Shown here piece after piece: positions 36,801 through 51,056 of a stretch of DNA of 64,000 nt. Within the stretch, counting starts at the first letter, position 1, and each line of letters opens with the position of its first letter. The translations under genes were made by a program, and so were the position numbers. Source of the stretch: Pipra filicauda (taxonomy: Eukaryota > Chordata > Aves > Passeriformes > Pipridae); assembly GCF_003945595.2 (NCBI RefSeq), contig NW_024104529.1, positions 372,001 to 436,000 on the forward strand, in the 5' to 3' direction. The notes under the pieces were generated by a model. It saw only the letters and a list, made by a program, of their open reading frames with translations, did not search any database and was not told where the DNA came from.

Positions 36801-39800
36801 AAATAAACAGATCTTTTACTTCATTTCAAACACAAGTAACAAAAGGAAAGTAACAAAAATCTGGATTACATTAGTTGAAAGAGTTATACTGAAACTGTAC
36901 CAAGAAGGCAAACTGCAGCTAGAATTTTAAAGTCACAATGACGAGTGCTAAGCCCCTGGTCAACACCAGTGAGAAAGGTCCATATATGTTAAAGAAAAAC
37001 ATTTCCCCAACAGACAATAACTAGCTATTGACTACCTTTTATAGTGTAACAATGCCAAAAACATCCATGGCCAAGTAACAGACCTGTACTTTCTTTACAC
37101 AGTTAAATTACACAGATTAAAAAATCCAACCCATCGGTTCTCGGTGTAAACACATATACTAAAACATATGCTAAAATACCATAAATATATAAAAGGGATT
37201 GTTTAGAGTCCTGTCAAACCAGGGAAAAGGCCAGTCTGTCTCCTCTGCTATCCAAAATTTGATTAAAATAACACAAGGACATGATGCAGACACAGAACAG
37301 CTTCCAGCTTTCCAGTGTTCCGGGTAGGTAAGATGTCACACACTGCATCCCCAAAAGGCAGGCAGATACAAGAGCAGCCAAAAGACATCCAACAGCATTA
37401 ACCTCCCTGTCTGGACGTGGGGAACAGTTGCCCTTCCTGCTTTCATTTGTACTTTATATGTGCATTTGTAGCATTTAAGGTCGTTTTGTCACTTTGAGAG
37501 GAAGTTTAGGTTAGATATTAAGGGGAGGGGTAAAAGGCACAATAAAAAGTACAGTAGTTGTTCTAATAAATAATCTAGGATACAATCCTACGTGTGCCAA
37601 TAATGTCATTTGTATTGAAGGAACTCCAAGTACGTCTATCATTACAAGATTATGCAATTGCAGCAGCCAACGATGTCGAAATCTACATTCTACAGCAGTG
37701 GCAGTAATTTCAGAGGCCTGTGCCAAATCATGATTAATCACAGTTCACTGGGTATTTCAATAATAACACAGGAAAATAGCTTGGCATAGAAAAACCATAT
37801 GATCAATTAAGAATGCCATCAAGCCCCCCAACAGCATAACCCGGTAGTGTGAATACCACAGCGCTTCTATAGGCTGATTAACTGCCAAGATAGAGGTTTT
37901 ATACATATAAAGGACAGAAAAACCAAAACTGTTAATAAGAGAGCATATGGAAAACTGTACAAATTCTTCCTTAGGAAAAGCTAATCTGAGATTATGCACT
38001 TTAAAGGAACCACGAACTGCTACGCATTCAGACACACATCAGAGCCTGCATTTCTACCTCACCACATTTTGGGGGTGGAGGAAAAGCAGCAGGTTCTCTG
38101 TATACTGCACATACTGGTCAGGTTTATAAAAATCATCCACAATCTCTCCACCTACAAATCAAGTCAAACACATTTTTCTGCTACAACTGCACCAGTCAGT
38201 CCTGATTGATCAGATCCTGCTGCTGCCTGCAAACCTGATGGCACTCGGTGGATGTTCACACAGTTCTGCCTGTCTGGGGGGTGCCTGACAGAAGGCAGTT
38301 TGCTACTTGAGTTCTCATGCAATCTCAAACCTGTAACTGCTTTTTTTCCACAGGACAGTATCTTACTACAAAGTGCAAAACCATCAATAAGTTCTTAATA
38401 AATAAATTATACAGAGGTTCTCTTTTAGTTTTATGTTATTTCCAAGAAGATACCATTCCAGAAGACTTCTCTGACTTAATGTAATTCCCCCACAATTCTC
38501 CGTAATTGCCCCAAATATTTCTCTTCTCCCCTTATGAATTAACTACACCCTGAGTCTTAGAAGATGACTTTGCCCAAATACTTATGGCTCTACTTGTCAG
38601 TAAATGATCAATAGGTAATTCATCACCAGCTCTCAAATGACCTTGTAAATGTGTCTTGCCCAAGGAGTAAAACAGAATCGATTAGGTCTGTCCTAAGCAA
38701 TTGAACAGAAGGAGATGCTCCGAAAGCTGGAGGTGATGCCCATTCTTCAGGATTAAAAGGATTAGCATCTTGCCTCAAACTTCAGGAAGGATCTGATCCC
38801 AGCAGTCCTGTAGCAGCAGTCTCCAGAGGTGCTGACACCTCTCCTCATACACTGCAATCGTGTACAACCCGCTGCTAACGAGATTCCTGGAAGGAGATGT
38901 GTTTTGGTGCATGTCCAAACCATCCTCTCAGGCAGCTACATAAGATATATACCCTGGCATTTCTGTAGTACTTTAGGAAACCATGATATGAAAAAGAAGT
39001 TGGTTTTAAATTTGGAAGCAATAAAAGAGTTTCATGAATAATTTAGAATAAAGTACTATGAGTACTAAGAGCACTGTAATTTAGAATAGTAAAAGTACTA
39101 CTGTAAGCAAAAGCGTATCTTTTATGACAAACAGAAGCACTGGAATCAAAACCAAGAGGCTTTAGCTTGGGAGCAGAGCCTCACCAGAACACTGGTTAGA
39201 CCTAATACAGCCTATTCCAGACAAATACACCAAAATACATAGAACATTGTTCTCTAAAAAAACAATTACATTCTCAATGGCAAAAATTAATGCAAAAAAA
39301 ATCTATAAAACTCATAAACAGATTTTTACTGTATTTATATTAATATAGGGTTTTATTATTATATTTTCAAAATAGCTAAATTCATCACCAATGATAAGAA
39401 GTACTATTCAGCTCACTTCAGGATTCAGTAAAATATTTTAGTGATTCCAAAGGCATCTGTTCAGTCAGACCTACAAATTAGTATTTTATTCCTTTTGTGA
39501 TGGTACTAATATTGTTTGTAGCAATTCAGTATATGCATTTAAAATCCCAGCAGTCTTTCAAATTAAATATGTAAGAATTTTTCAAAGCCATCTGAAACTA
39601 GAGCCATGAACAGAAATATAATTCTGCATCATTTATGAAAAGAAATGAGGTACTTACCCAATGTCTTAGACTCAAAATTGATGAGAAATTTCAAATTAAA
39701 ATACTTGGTCAAGAGTTTTTCAGGATGATGCATTACACATAGGAATAGTTCATTTTTTTCTTACACAGTTCTATTCAAAATCTGAATGTTGAGAGGCTTC

Positions 39801-42560
39801 ATGCAAATTTCTAACAACTGGTTAACTAATGGAGCAAATCTCTTCCATAAAGGAGTCAAAATGGAACACAACAGCAGCTAATGAAAGATCAAAAAGCTTA
39901 AAATACTGTCTTCTATCCATGACTGGTATAGACCCTATGACAGTCAGAAGGCAAAAAATAAACACTGTCTTGTTAATTGTGTTAATAATTCACCTGTCTG
40001 TAAATAAGAAGTCAGACTTACTCAGGGTTAGATGGTGTCTGCCATGTTTCTCTAGTAAAGTATTAATTTCTGCTAAAAGGTATTATTTTCAAACGAAGAT
40101 CCATTCCCTAATCAATAGGAGCCTATTTTGATTGCTTACAAAGTCAGTCTAACAAATATTGTTCTGAAAATGTTCTGCTTTCCCAAGAGTTGATGTAGCC
40201 CTACATTTTCAGTTCTTTACACTGATTCACTGTCTAGTATTAAAGATATTCTATGTAACAGCGCTTTCATCAAGCAATACACACTAAATAAGACACAATA
40301 CCTCAAAGAATTACCAGTAACCACTGTTGAGGTAACCTCAGGCTTTACTGCAAGGAAGAGCAGATGAGTTAAGGGAAACACACCCAAACACAACCCAAAG
40401 TTTCACTGTATGTCCTTCCCCCATTTATGTGAATATTCCACGCAGCAGATGGTAGAAAACCAGAAGTGTTCTAAAACCACAGAGATGACAAAGTGGCTTC
40501 TCAATACCTGATAAATTTTAAAAAAATGAAATGGTTTCAGTGTTGTTCCATCATTGGTTTAGGACTGACATCATCCTAACAGGACACACATTGCCAAGAG
40601 AAACACAAACATCTTCAGTTTAAGTTTTTGCTTTTTCTTTTAAGAAGTCATTGAAAGTGCCTTTGCCATTTGTAGCTCTTGACTCAACTTCCTGATTTGG
40701 CCAGCAGCTGGAAGGATGTTAATCCAAGGGTACAAGAAAGGAAGTGGTAAAACAATATGCTCTGAGCCCTGGGCTCTGCATGTGCACAGAGAGCAGGGAT
40801 TTGGAACCCACCACAGACAACTGGATGTGGCAGGTAAATAAAACCTGTATTAAGTGAGCACAAGAAACATAAGGGGTTTTACTACTTGAGTGTTTGTTTT
40901 TCAAAAAAATATGCAGGATAGTTACTTTGTCAAAAAATGAAGTTACCAGAAATGTTACGACACTAAAGATACAAAACACAGATTCTACCCCATCTATTCT
41001 CCTCATGCAGGTTGAATACCTGAAGCTGAAAGGCTGCTTCTGAACTTCTTTCCTATGTTCAGTTTTCTCCACGGAAGTTAAGACAAATTTAAAAAGTAAA
41101 CATACCAGATGTAAAACATCAAATTGTTGCTAGAAAAACTCCAGCAGTGTGCGAGGTTGTTGTAGAAATTTGACTTTTCCTGTCCTCAAGAAACTGCCAT
41201 ATATGAAAAGAGATTGCTCATGATAAATATATCATGGACAGCCCATTTATAATGCTTTAGCACCTATGACAAAGAAGAAAAAAGGAGACAACTTTTTTCT
41301 CCAAGTACTTGATTTAGTCTGTTTTAGTGTAATTGAGGGCCTGCAACATCTGCCAGCAAAAGAAGTCTCTGTTAATGGCAGCTAACTATCAAGATCTCAT
41401 TTCAAAATCTTTTTCAAACACAGAGCCCTGAGAGCACAGAATGGCAAAATGAAACAAAAAAGATATGTAATAAAACAGAAGTGATCAATACAAATCAAGT
41501 ACAGACTGCATAATAGGAATAAACAACTGCACTTCATTCTCACGTATACCCCTGCTTAGTTCACAAGAGCTTTGGGTGAACTACAAGAATATTTCTGTGT
41601 AACGGAGGAGGGAGCACGAGAGTGTTTACACACCCCAGGGGACATGGCCTCTGGATCTAACTCAAATTGAGGTGGTTTTAAGCCAAAGGACCAAAAAGGG
41701 GAGGTAGCAGCACTGTCCCTTTCAGCATCAGTGAGAGACCCTAGAAGCAACAGCTGCCTTGTTTATATGTCAGTAACAAAAATCCAGGTGGAGCTGAAGA
41801 ATATGCTTTCTTAGTACCACCAAAAATGCTTCCTTCGGATTCTCAGCACTTTGCAAAATGCAGAACTTTTACCCTAAACCAGAAAAACGCAGGGTCTGGC
41901 CCTGAATGCAACATTTTCACTTCATGAATTTCACCTGGGGCTCCAACGTCTGAGCTCAGGAGAACACACACTTTCCACACAAGGCCCTGTGTCTGCACAG
42001 TCACACGTAACCCGCTGAAGTCCCTCTTAAAGAAAACGTGCTTCACATCTGGGGTGGGTTCTCCACGCTGCTGTACCATTAACCTGGATATTGAGACTTC
42101 ATACAGACTTCACCATTAAGCCCAGAAGAAACTGCTGGAATTCTGGGGCAGGAGAACCAGAAACTCTAAATTATGCTTTCCATAACTCATCTTCCTCAAG
42201 GAAGCATGAAGAGAGCAGTGCTGCAGTGCTGCACAGCTGACAAGTCATTAATGCACAGAAGCAGCAGTGGAGATTTGAACAGTGGGTGACTTTCGAAATT
42301 AGCTGCCAAGTGGATTTGACAGGTGGAAAGCCCAGCTGCTCCTCCTGCCATCGTAAGGAAAACACTGAGCAGGAGCTGGCGGATGGAATTCTTCTGGCAC
42401 AGCTTTCCTCATTCTGGACACTGTTGGGATGGAGGACAAGCACCTTGCTGACATACCTCCCTCACTGTACACACTCACAACAGGTATAGGTGAGGAGATA
42501 TCTTTTTTAAATGTTTGTAACATATAGAGAAAAATATTGTCTTTGTGTGTTTCTCTCTAT

Positions 42561-42604
42561 GTACACACACCTATAAATACACACCCACATGCACATACAC
42601 ATAT
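42561..42604 (+). repeat. CA-rich low-complexity patch
   Basis: Reads gtacacacacctataaatac, then acacccacatgcacatacac. It is an impure CA/TA tract. Confidence 0.7.
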
Positions 42605-45600
42605 TATAAATCTATACATTTTACACAGAAGTCATAATTTATATAAATAACAACAAATAGACTGTGAGTGATGAGTCTGATGGAGACACACAAAAGACAC
42701 TGCAGGCATTCAGTCATCTTCCAAAGTCCAAGCCCTGAAGATGAATTTCCAAACAACTGTGCCGAAATAACCAGCTGCACCCACCAGCCTGTATCCTACT
42801 CACCATGGCATCTCCAAAGTTGAGCTGATCTTTCTAACCCATTGAAATATAGACAGGTACAAAGCTTTGTTTTTTTCAACACAAGGAAAAATTTTGTTCC
42901 CATAAATGCTATGCAAAAAACCAAATCAAATACTTCTGACTTTCCAGTCAAGTCCAGAAGATCCAGCATGACTCTTGGCTTTTACACCCACAGAAGCTGT
43001 GCAGCAGGTCAACATTGAAGCTGAAGTGTGAACGCAGTTCAGATACACCCACAAGAACTCCCATCTCATGGACTGGAGTATAATCACATAGCAAACCCAT
43101 TTAGGTTTCAGCAACAGTTATAAAAATCAATATTCAAGCATTTATCCTGCACTGAGCTCCCTGCAGCTGCAGCTTCAACTGCTCTGCTTCCAGTGCCGAG
43201 CTTGAACATGGAAACTCAGGAAGCTTTATGTCTGTCTTTTACAGAAAGACTCATAAATCACAGCCAGCATCTCACTGCTATCAGACTGCTGAGCAGAGCC
43301 ACACTCACCTGGGTGCACTGCTCAGTTACAGCTGGAGGACGCTAAACAATACCTAGTTTTTTAACTGGCACAATCCTTGGAGAACAAGGAGAGGTGCTTT
43401 GCCAGCAGGGAAGAACCTGAAGTACAGAGACATCCAGGATGCTGTGACACATGGAAGCAGCTTTCTCTAGAGGAGCTGCCAAAATGGTAACTCCCAGGCC
43501 AGTATGATCAACATAACTTGTGCTCACTGTTATTTTAAAGTCTTGAAAATACTCCATTTTGCTTGGAATTCTGTGACTTTTATAAATGAATTTGACATTA
43601 AAAACTATTCTTAGCACAGCACTTAACTACCAAAAATACTTAATTTATTTTATATATGGAAGCATGCTTTTACCAAACTAAATCCTTTCAAACAAAAAAG
43701 AGTCTCCATTGCTTTTAAGTGCAAGTTAAACAGGAAGAAAATTAAAAGTAAGCCTGCCATTAGCCAACATCTCAAGATAAAAAACTCTGGAACAAACAAT
43801 GCAGTAGTGTGAAGTGCACAGAAAGTATCAGGGCAACACAGAAAACAGCACTGCAGTGAGGCTTTCCATCCCATCCCTCATTTCCAGAGTGGGAAGCCAC
43901 AGGACAACACCCATATTTCACAACAGAGCATCTGGGGAGGCAGATTCCAGTGTATTGCTCTTCATTTGGGGCACGTCCTGGGAAGGTAATGGCCTCTCCT
44001 TAGAAAGCTGCAGGGAGAGCAGTGACTCCCAGTAAGCAGCAGTTCAAAAGAGGCAAGTGCCAAAGTACACAGGCGGGATGTGGTACTGCCTGAGCTGATG
44101 TTCTGTGGGAATATCACAGTAACGTGCTCTCCAGCAAAGTAATCTTTGAACCATCTCCAAGTGCTGTTTCTGCATGTTGCTGTCTTTCACAACGCAGCAA
44201 AAATCGGGTCATTTATGCTCTGCTGAGTCAGTTACTTAAATTTTCTCTTCCCCAAGCGCTAAAGTCTTCGAAGAAGCTGACAGTTTCCAAGCGCTTTCTC
44301 CTCTGTTGTATATATTTCATCTTTACCCCATATAAGCAAGGTATACAAGCACGACAATCTTGATGCAGGGAATGGAGAAGCTGAAAAAATCCACTATTAG
44401 TTTTTGACTGTTTTCCCTTGAAGCTACGGCACTTCCTCCCCTCAAATTTGAAATATCCTCAAGTTTTTACTTATTTTTAGGACTCAGGAGACCGAAGCCT
44501 GAGTCTTCTCTCTGCCTTACTTTCCATACACACAGTAATCCTTTGTGAATTGATTTCTTTTTACTGCTAAGTATTTTGAGTGTCTGCTGAGGATTTAATC
44601 ACAGCATCTGACAGTGTATACCTCTATTTTTCATTGTGCAGAGAGAGAACAGGCTGCAATGAAGGGGGAACATCAGCAGTATCTACAGAAGCTCCTGACT
44701 TTGACAGGGATCAATCTGATCCGTGGGACCAACATATAAAAGAGTAACTTACTCAGAAATGTTAAAATTTAGATCATCCAGACAAGAAAACAAATCCTTG
44801 AGTAACTGAAAGAGTGGTAGTATATAACAGTAGAAACAGGAATAACAAGGGACCTGTTCTACTTTCCATTATCACGCCTAAAATAAAGAATTTGATTTGT
44901 CTCAGGCACCCCTGGAAGCCCTGTGGAAGCTTGTTGTTCAATCTGTGCAGTTTCTTCTTTAATCGTGACACAAATGCCAATAAACCGGCACTTTATAAGT
45001 ATGTGCTTTATAATCCAGCACAATCAAGGCAGCTGAAGCAAAAATGCTGTCAAGCAAAAGGATTCTGCCACTGACAGCTGGGACAGAGGGGTAGGGAGGG
45101 AGGAGGGAAAAGGCTACATAAGGTCAGAGGACAAGTCTTATCTTCCACATGTCCACAAACACTCCTGCTCTTACACTTCAGCCCCAAGTGCCCTGACACA
45201 CGAACATATGGGCTCACTCACAGTCCCCCAGAACAAACACACCCACCACCATCCAGAACAAACCTCATCTCATTCTTCTGCAAGACAACCTCCTCATTAG
45301 CATGATGGTCAGGCTGAAGGCCCTCAGTCCCACATGTGCCACTGGCACTGGCCACTGTAAATCAGCTCCAGATTCTCATAATGGAAAAGAGTTAGTCATT
45401 GCCAGTGAAGCTCCACTCTTTGTCCCTGGTTTTGCTATATGCCTGGCTAAAGCCCCATATTCTTGCAGAGCCCTGGACAGGGTCCCAGGAAAGACTGTTC
45501 TCAAGCCACTGTTTTAGCAATGACTTCACTTATTCCAAGAAAGAGAGGACAGGCAAACAGACACATGCTCTTTTTTTTACTGCAGTGGGGGGGTGGACCG

Positions 45601-45814
45601 AGTTGCTCCTCCAGCCTTCTTGCCTTAGGAGATACGTTCAGGATCTCCTCATAAAAATGTATTTTAGCTTTTATCTATATATTTCTCAGAAACACACAAT
45701 GGCAGGAGAACCAGTCCTTGCTGTATGCCACGGTAAATCTGTTGGTTGGACAAGGTGAGTACTGTAAAGCTAGTGAAGCAATATCTTCACCTTCAAGCAA
45801 CAGTATGTTTTTTT

Positions 45815-45877
45815 CTGATTTATCATCTAAGGATTCTGATTTATCGTCTATGGATTCTTATTTATCATCTATGGACT
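45815..45877 (+). repeat. 21-bp tandem repeat, three units
   Basis: Units at 45815-45835, 45836-45856 and 45857-45877 follow the pattern CTGATTTATCATCTATGGATT with 2-4 differences each. The period of 21 bp is about two helix turns. Confidence 0.92.
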
Positions 45878-48800
45878 CATACTGAATTCACAAGCAGCAC
45901 TGTTTTGTTTACAGGTGTAACAACAGGCAACACATACTTCACAAAACAAGCCATACCCAGCAGAATGCAGCAAACAGCCTGAGCCATCACCCTCCCAGGC
46001 ACCCAGCTCTGCCCTGCCAGCTCAATGGACCATTCCCCACTCCTGTTTTTAGCATATTATACTGAGTCAAGCTGTTTCCTCCTTTGACATTTACCTTGCA
46101 CAAGACCACCAGTTTCTTCCAGAAGGAAAAGGCTAAAATAAGATAAGATTTTTCCTTCTCTGTTCTACAACAGCCTCTTCCTTTCTTGTTGCAGAAGTTT
46201 CTCATGTGCACTCCCATTCAATGCATTCACTTTTCCTTACCTCCAATTCTAAATCTTTTCTTTCCAACCTCTTGTATTCTCCTAGATCCTTTACCTGAAA
46301 GTATAAACTTGCCATAATCTATCCACCTTAAACTCCTTTAATCATAACTGCATTTTCTATTCTTTCCCTTCCAGGATGATAGAACATGCTCCTTAAAACG
46401 CTTGTGTGAAATGTCTTTCTTTCATTTCTATCTGTAAACCTCCAATAATAAATTTTCATTTAAGCACATCATTCAAGTTTCCAAAACTCTCTTCCCAAAC
46501 AAAATTATTAAGAAAAAGACACTCAGTCCACACCTTCCTGTGCCTAAAAGTGAACTGCTAGCTATGTTTCCACCATGGTGTCCTCTCCTAGTTAGTCTAT
46601 CACTTTAAACTTTTCTTTCACGTTATTCTGTTATTCTCTAAAATGTCTCTAGCTGCTTCTATCCTTTGTCCTCTCTTTTTCTCCCTCTACACTTTATTTC
46701 TAGATATTTTAACATGCAATTAGAGACACAGTAATTAAATTCAAACTGACAGCTCACAGAAGCATTCTGTTCTGTCCACATTAAAACCTTGGCTCCAATT
46801 TGTCACCCTACCCACACATGTACTTCCATCTCCCCTCTTGGCTGCTACAGAGTTACCACCATACTCCTAAGACTTCAGACTGAATTATATTATAGGCACG
46901 ATTTTATCACTGATCTCTAACATCCTAGTGCCCAAACTATTTTGACATCAGGGAGATTAATTTACTCCCCCTAAAATACAACTATTCTTTATCAACCTGC
47001 AGGTCAAAAATTTTTATTCATCACCTGAATTGCTTCAAAGTTGTTTCTGAGAAATTAAAAACCAAATTTTCCCTCATTTTTGCAGTACTGGTGATTCCCC
47101 CGAAGCCCATCATTTTGAGCCCATCACTCCCCTCTCTTGGTACCTTTGTGACACGCAAACCTGCTTGTTTTCCAACCTGAGGGGATGCCTTCGCTTTCAG
47201 CACCTTATCTGGGCTACTTTTCTTAATCCCTTGATGTGGAAAGGCACACCATTCACTTCCACTACCTATACTGCTTAAGTTTTCAAAATCCATACTTTTG
47301 TTTTTCCCTTTGCTAACCCTTTGGCCAGGAAGTTTTCTCCTGCACTGACATCTGTAAATCATCTCCATTACTTAAGGTAAACGCCATGAGAGAAACTAAA
47401 TGCAGGGAATAATCTACCCCTCTTCTGTTACTCAGTTTCTAGACAAGGAGAAAGAGGCCATACTTCTGATTTCCTCCCTTTCTCAGGAGGGAAAGACTGA
47501 CTAAAGAGCCTAAAATCTTAAAGCACAGTTACACAAGGTCAGTGGATTCTGTGCTTTCAGGAACAGCTACACCTCAGGCATTCAGGTATTTTAAAACAGC
47601 AACATTTGTGACCAACTTGCATTCTAGAAGTTTTATCTATAAAGGGGAGATTCATCCTATCCCACAGTTGAGTGATAAAAGCAATCAGTAATTGTGAAGT
47701 ACACAGATACTAACCAGACTGATAACTGCCCACAGAAAGCCCCACAGCATCTGATTGAGCTTGAACACCACACAGTAAATACAGAGTACATAATCAAAGC
47801 AGAACATAAGAACTTTTCATTCACTCCACTAAAAGCAAAGATTTGGGAGAACTACTACATAAAATACACTTAAATATTGCTTTGCTGCATTTACATTAGC
47901 ATCCAAAATAAAGTGTACTAGAAACTTTTATTTTGGTATGATTTCTTTTCAGTATAGTTCACATGCATGGGGAAGCCTGAGACATTCCCTTTAAGAACTA
48001 CAGCAAGACTCAACTCTTCCAAAATGAGTGCATTATCACATCCACACTTGGGATTTCACCAAAAAAGTAAAATATTCCTATTGCTATTTGGCAAATTAAA
48101 TTTTATCACTTTTTTCATGCTTTCCCATTTTTAATGTCTTGTTTCAGAAAACAAAGGAAAAAAACACCCCACAACCAAAGAACACCTTCAGAGAGATCAT
48201 CCCCTCCACTGCACCACAGTGTTCAGATAGTGTAGAAACAAAACCCTGAAGTTCCATGGCAATTTGAGCACCTTCACTGTTCCGAGGCATGGTGTGCTCA
48301 GAGGAGCAATTGATACAGAGCAGAACCTTGGGAGGGGCTCTGTGGAAGGCATCTGCTCTAACTAGAGTTAATATCCTGTATCTGCACTTGACTGGAATGG
48401 ATGACTAGAGGGTTTGACTCAGAAAACAATTGCTAGAACATCTGCAGTCAGGCCAAGTACAAATGCTGAGAACTTGTCAACTTTAACATCTGGAAACTGT
48501 GACCCAACAAGCTATTTGAGCCTCACTTCAGCCGCTGTGATTTCAGTTTTTTAACTGCAAAAGCAGGAGGGAGATTTTTTGCAAATCCTCCTTTTCATGC
48601 CTATCAGCTGCCTCAAGAATGTAAACACTAAAAAACAATGAAAGAATAAGATGGAAGAAAAAAAAGTTTCTGCCTTCTGCTGGACCAGCACAAGTTTGAT
48701 ACAAGTGTCTACTGGGAGAAAGGTTTGACTAAAACACTTTCACACATTAGCAAATTAAGACAAATTAATACTTATAACTTGAGGACAGGATCAGCAGCCA

Positions 48801-50240
48801 GACTAGAAATATACCCCTCCTAAACCCAAGAAGGATCTCTACCCTAGAGGGTGAGATGAAAAGCGTGTAAAAGAGCAGAGTACTTAGATACCAAGTTCTA
48901 AGTTCGTAACAGGTCTTAAAATACCATCTCAATCAAGGAGAGATGGGTGGCTTCAAAGAGCAAATTACATGACTCCCTGAAACTAAAAATTCTTGCTCAA
49001 GGATATACTAACATGAAACAGAAAACCTGCCTTTACAAGCAAACATATGGATCAGCCTGTACATCCAGAAAGTTTGGCTTGCTTTGCTCCAGTACATCAG
49101 CACAGACAGACAAGCTGAGTCATGCAGGAATATTCACTGAGGAGGAGGTAAGTCCGTCCTAAATCTACGGCTTTCTAGATCAGACAGCTTCATGACCTTT
49201 CAGCATGACTGTTCCAACCACAGCTCCAGAAAAATAATCACATGACAGCATTTCCAGAAGTCCATCCAGTGCTCAGAGACAAGAATACGAAGGGTATTGA
49301 AAGGAAACACAGACACAGCGAAAGCTTGAAGGAAAAAAATACCATCTAAAAATATCATCTAAATTCATTAGACCACAAGTTTCTAAAAACCCAAGACTGA
49401 AGTCACAGATATTAGGCTTATTATCAAATATATCTAAGACTGCCCTTCGCCATTTTGACAAATTTGTTAGTCCCCTTTTACCCACCAGTCTGTGAGAAAT
49501 CTTCCCCAACTCCACACATTGCAAATGATCCAATATAGTAGGTTCCCAAAATCTCAGATCTATATGGCTCTTCTGAAGACTTTGACAGCACTACTAGTTT
49601 CTTTGGAGAAAAATGGAATACATGTTTATTGCTTATTGGATTATCTCATCAGATCCTGAGTATTCCTCAGGTTTATCCCAAGGCATGCCACAAATGCACA
49701 CAACCTCCCAGCAGTTCCCTCACAGCTTTAATGCTTGGGCAGCAATCCAGCAAGGAGGAGAGTCACAAGCACCACCTCATAAAACAGGTAAACAATTACC
49801 ACTTACTTCATTAATCTTTTCTCATCCTTCTGAACTCTGACCTGAATTTCAGATACCCTCAGCTCCCACAGAGAAGGTACAAGCTTAAGGGTTTATTTTC
49901 ACCTTGGTTTCAATCCTCCCCAGAGCAGTAAGATGTGTTCCTGATAAGTTTATATTTGTAAGATGCTTTGACTATGTAAAGTGACATTAATTCTGTTATG
50001 TCACTCAGAGACCAGTTTTGCAGTGCTCTCACCTGATTCAGAAAGCAAAATGAGTGACTATTGTCACATCACTCCACCCCTCCAACATGAACATGCTTTA
50101 CTAGTATTTTCTTTTTCTTACCCTCCTCCCACTCCATGCTCACCACTTTCCACCACCACTTGAGTAACCTAGGCAGCTTCCTAAGGACAGAATCAAAAAG
50201 ATTAAAACAGTTAGTAAATACAATTGCTCAAGTATCTTAC

Positions 50241-50405
50241 CAATGCAGGCCATTGAATTTGTTTGATCTTTGATCCCTGAGTCTGGCTTGGGTCCTTTCT
50301 TTTCGCCCAGACCAGCTGGTACTCCACCAAGAAGGTTGCAAAATCTTCATAAACTTTAACCCACTCTCGTTTTTCCCATTCAAGGTCATCAAATTCCACG
50401 TATAC
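50241..50405 (-). CDS. JMJD1C: JMJD1C coding exon 2 (internal exon)
   Basis: The minus strand from 50405 to 50241 encodes 55 codons beginning VYVEFDDLEW, through REWVKVYEDF and VEYQLVWAKR to KQIQWPAL. This is a strong match to the JMJD1C N-terminal region, about residues 57-111 of the human long form (from memory); KDM3A and KDM3B have clearly different sequence here. The acceptor is TTTCCCCAG|GTA and the donor TTG|GTAAGA, phase 0 at both ends, so the exon joins directly to exon 3 (TFKPLV). The encoded segment is part of the Tudor/PWWP-like chromatin-reader region of this nuclear H3K9-demethylase-family protein. It is present only in the long isoform, because a transcript starting at the 4.4-5.9 kb island would skip it. 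Exon 1, coding about 56 residues, lies beyond the right edge. Confidence 0.97.
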
Positions 50406-50953
50406 CTGGGGAAATTTAAGAAAGGAAAGGACATACATTATTGCATATACACAGCATGTGTATCTATGTGCACTTTTGAAAGCACATGTTTAAAACTTTA
50501 ATGTAAGAGTCTTTTATTATGCATTTTAATGTTATGGTATTGAAATTATATAATCAGTACCTGTATACCACAGAAGACATTTTTCTTGGTAGTGCAGTTG
50601 TGCTAAAGGGAGGAGAGTTACATTTGCTAGAACACTACCATTAACATGGAACATCTTATCTCATTAATGAAAAGTATTACATCAGGTATTTACAAGTAGC
50701 ATTCAAGTAATACATACAGCTGTTTACACATCAGGAAGTTTTAAGAATAATTCTCATTCTCAGTTCAAATACGTGTCATGTAATACAAACCAACCAAAGA
50801 AATGGTTTTAAGGGCAGGGGGAAAACAAAGCCATTTGGAACAGCACCAGAAAGGACATCCTGAGCCTGCAGACTCTGCTACTACAAGCAAACCCAACACA
50901 GCACCTACAGAGGCAGCTCAGTTTCCTGCCATTGCCGTCCTAGAATCTCACTC

Positions 50954-51056
50954 AAAAAAAAACCCCAAAAAAACAAAAACAAAAAAAACCAACACCCAAC
51001 AAAAAAAACCCCAAACAAAACCAAACCCCAAAACAAACAAGCAAAACACCACAACC
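50954..51056. repeat. A-rich low complexity with CCCC interruptions
   Basis: Runs of A5-A9 are broken by C, CC and CCCC (ccccaaaaaaac, aaccccaaac, aaaccccaaaac). In the JMJD1C sense this is a U-rich tract with several GGGG/GGG runs. It lies about 550 bp upstream of the exon 2 acceptor. An open frame of 156 codons through it is low-complexity and not a gene. Confidence 0.85.

Larger units (their letters stand above)
127..50240 (-). other. JMJD1C: JMJD1C intron 2 (~50.1 kb)
   Basis: This is the full interval between the exon 2 donor (GTAAGA, beginning at 50240 on the minus strand) and the exon 3 acceptor (AG at 127-128). Both flanks are phase 0. Apart from the internal CpG island (4400-5870), a GC-rich block (8530-9030), two CR1 copies, one MIR fragment and short tandem repeats listed separately, I see only AT-rich unique sequence without convincing coding potential. 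Confidence 0.9.
23340..50240. other. intron 2 segment, mostly unique AT-rich sequence
   Basis: This ~26.9 kb stretch holds a GTTTT microsatellite (24841-24864), a (CA)-rich patch (42561-42604) and a 21-bp triple tandem repeat (45815-45877). A possible CR1 crumb lies near 37499-37525. An ORF with a signal-peptide-like start at 32949-33290 on the minus strand is treated as a finding. No exon with recognisable protein homology was seen. Confidence 0.55.

Noticed and set aside
37499..37525. CR1-like crumb (gtttaggttagatatta)
   Set aside because: It is only about 17 matching bases without other CR1 landmarks, too short to call.
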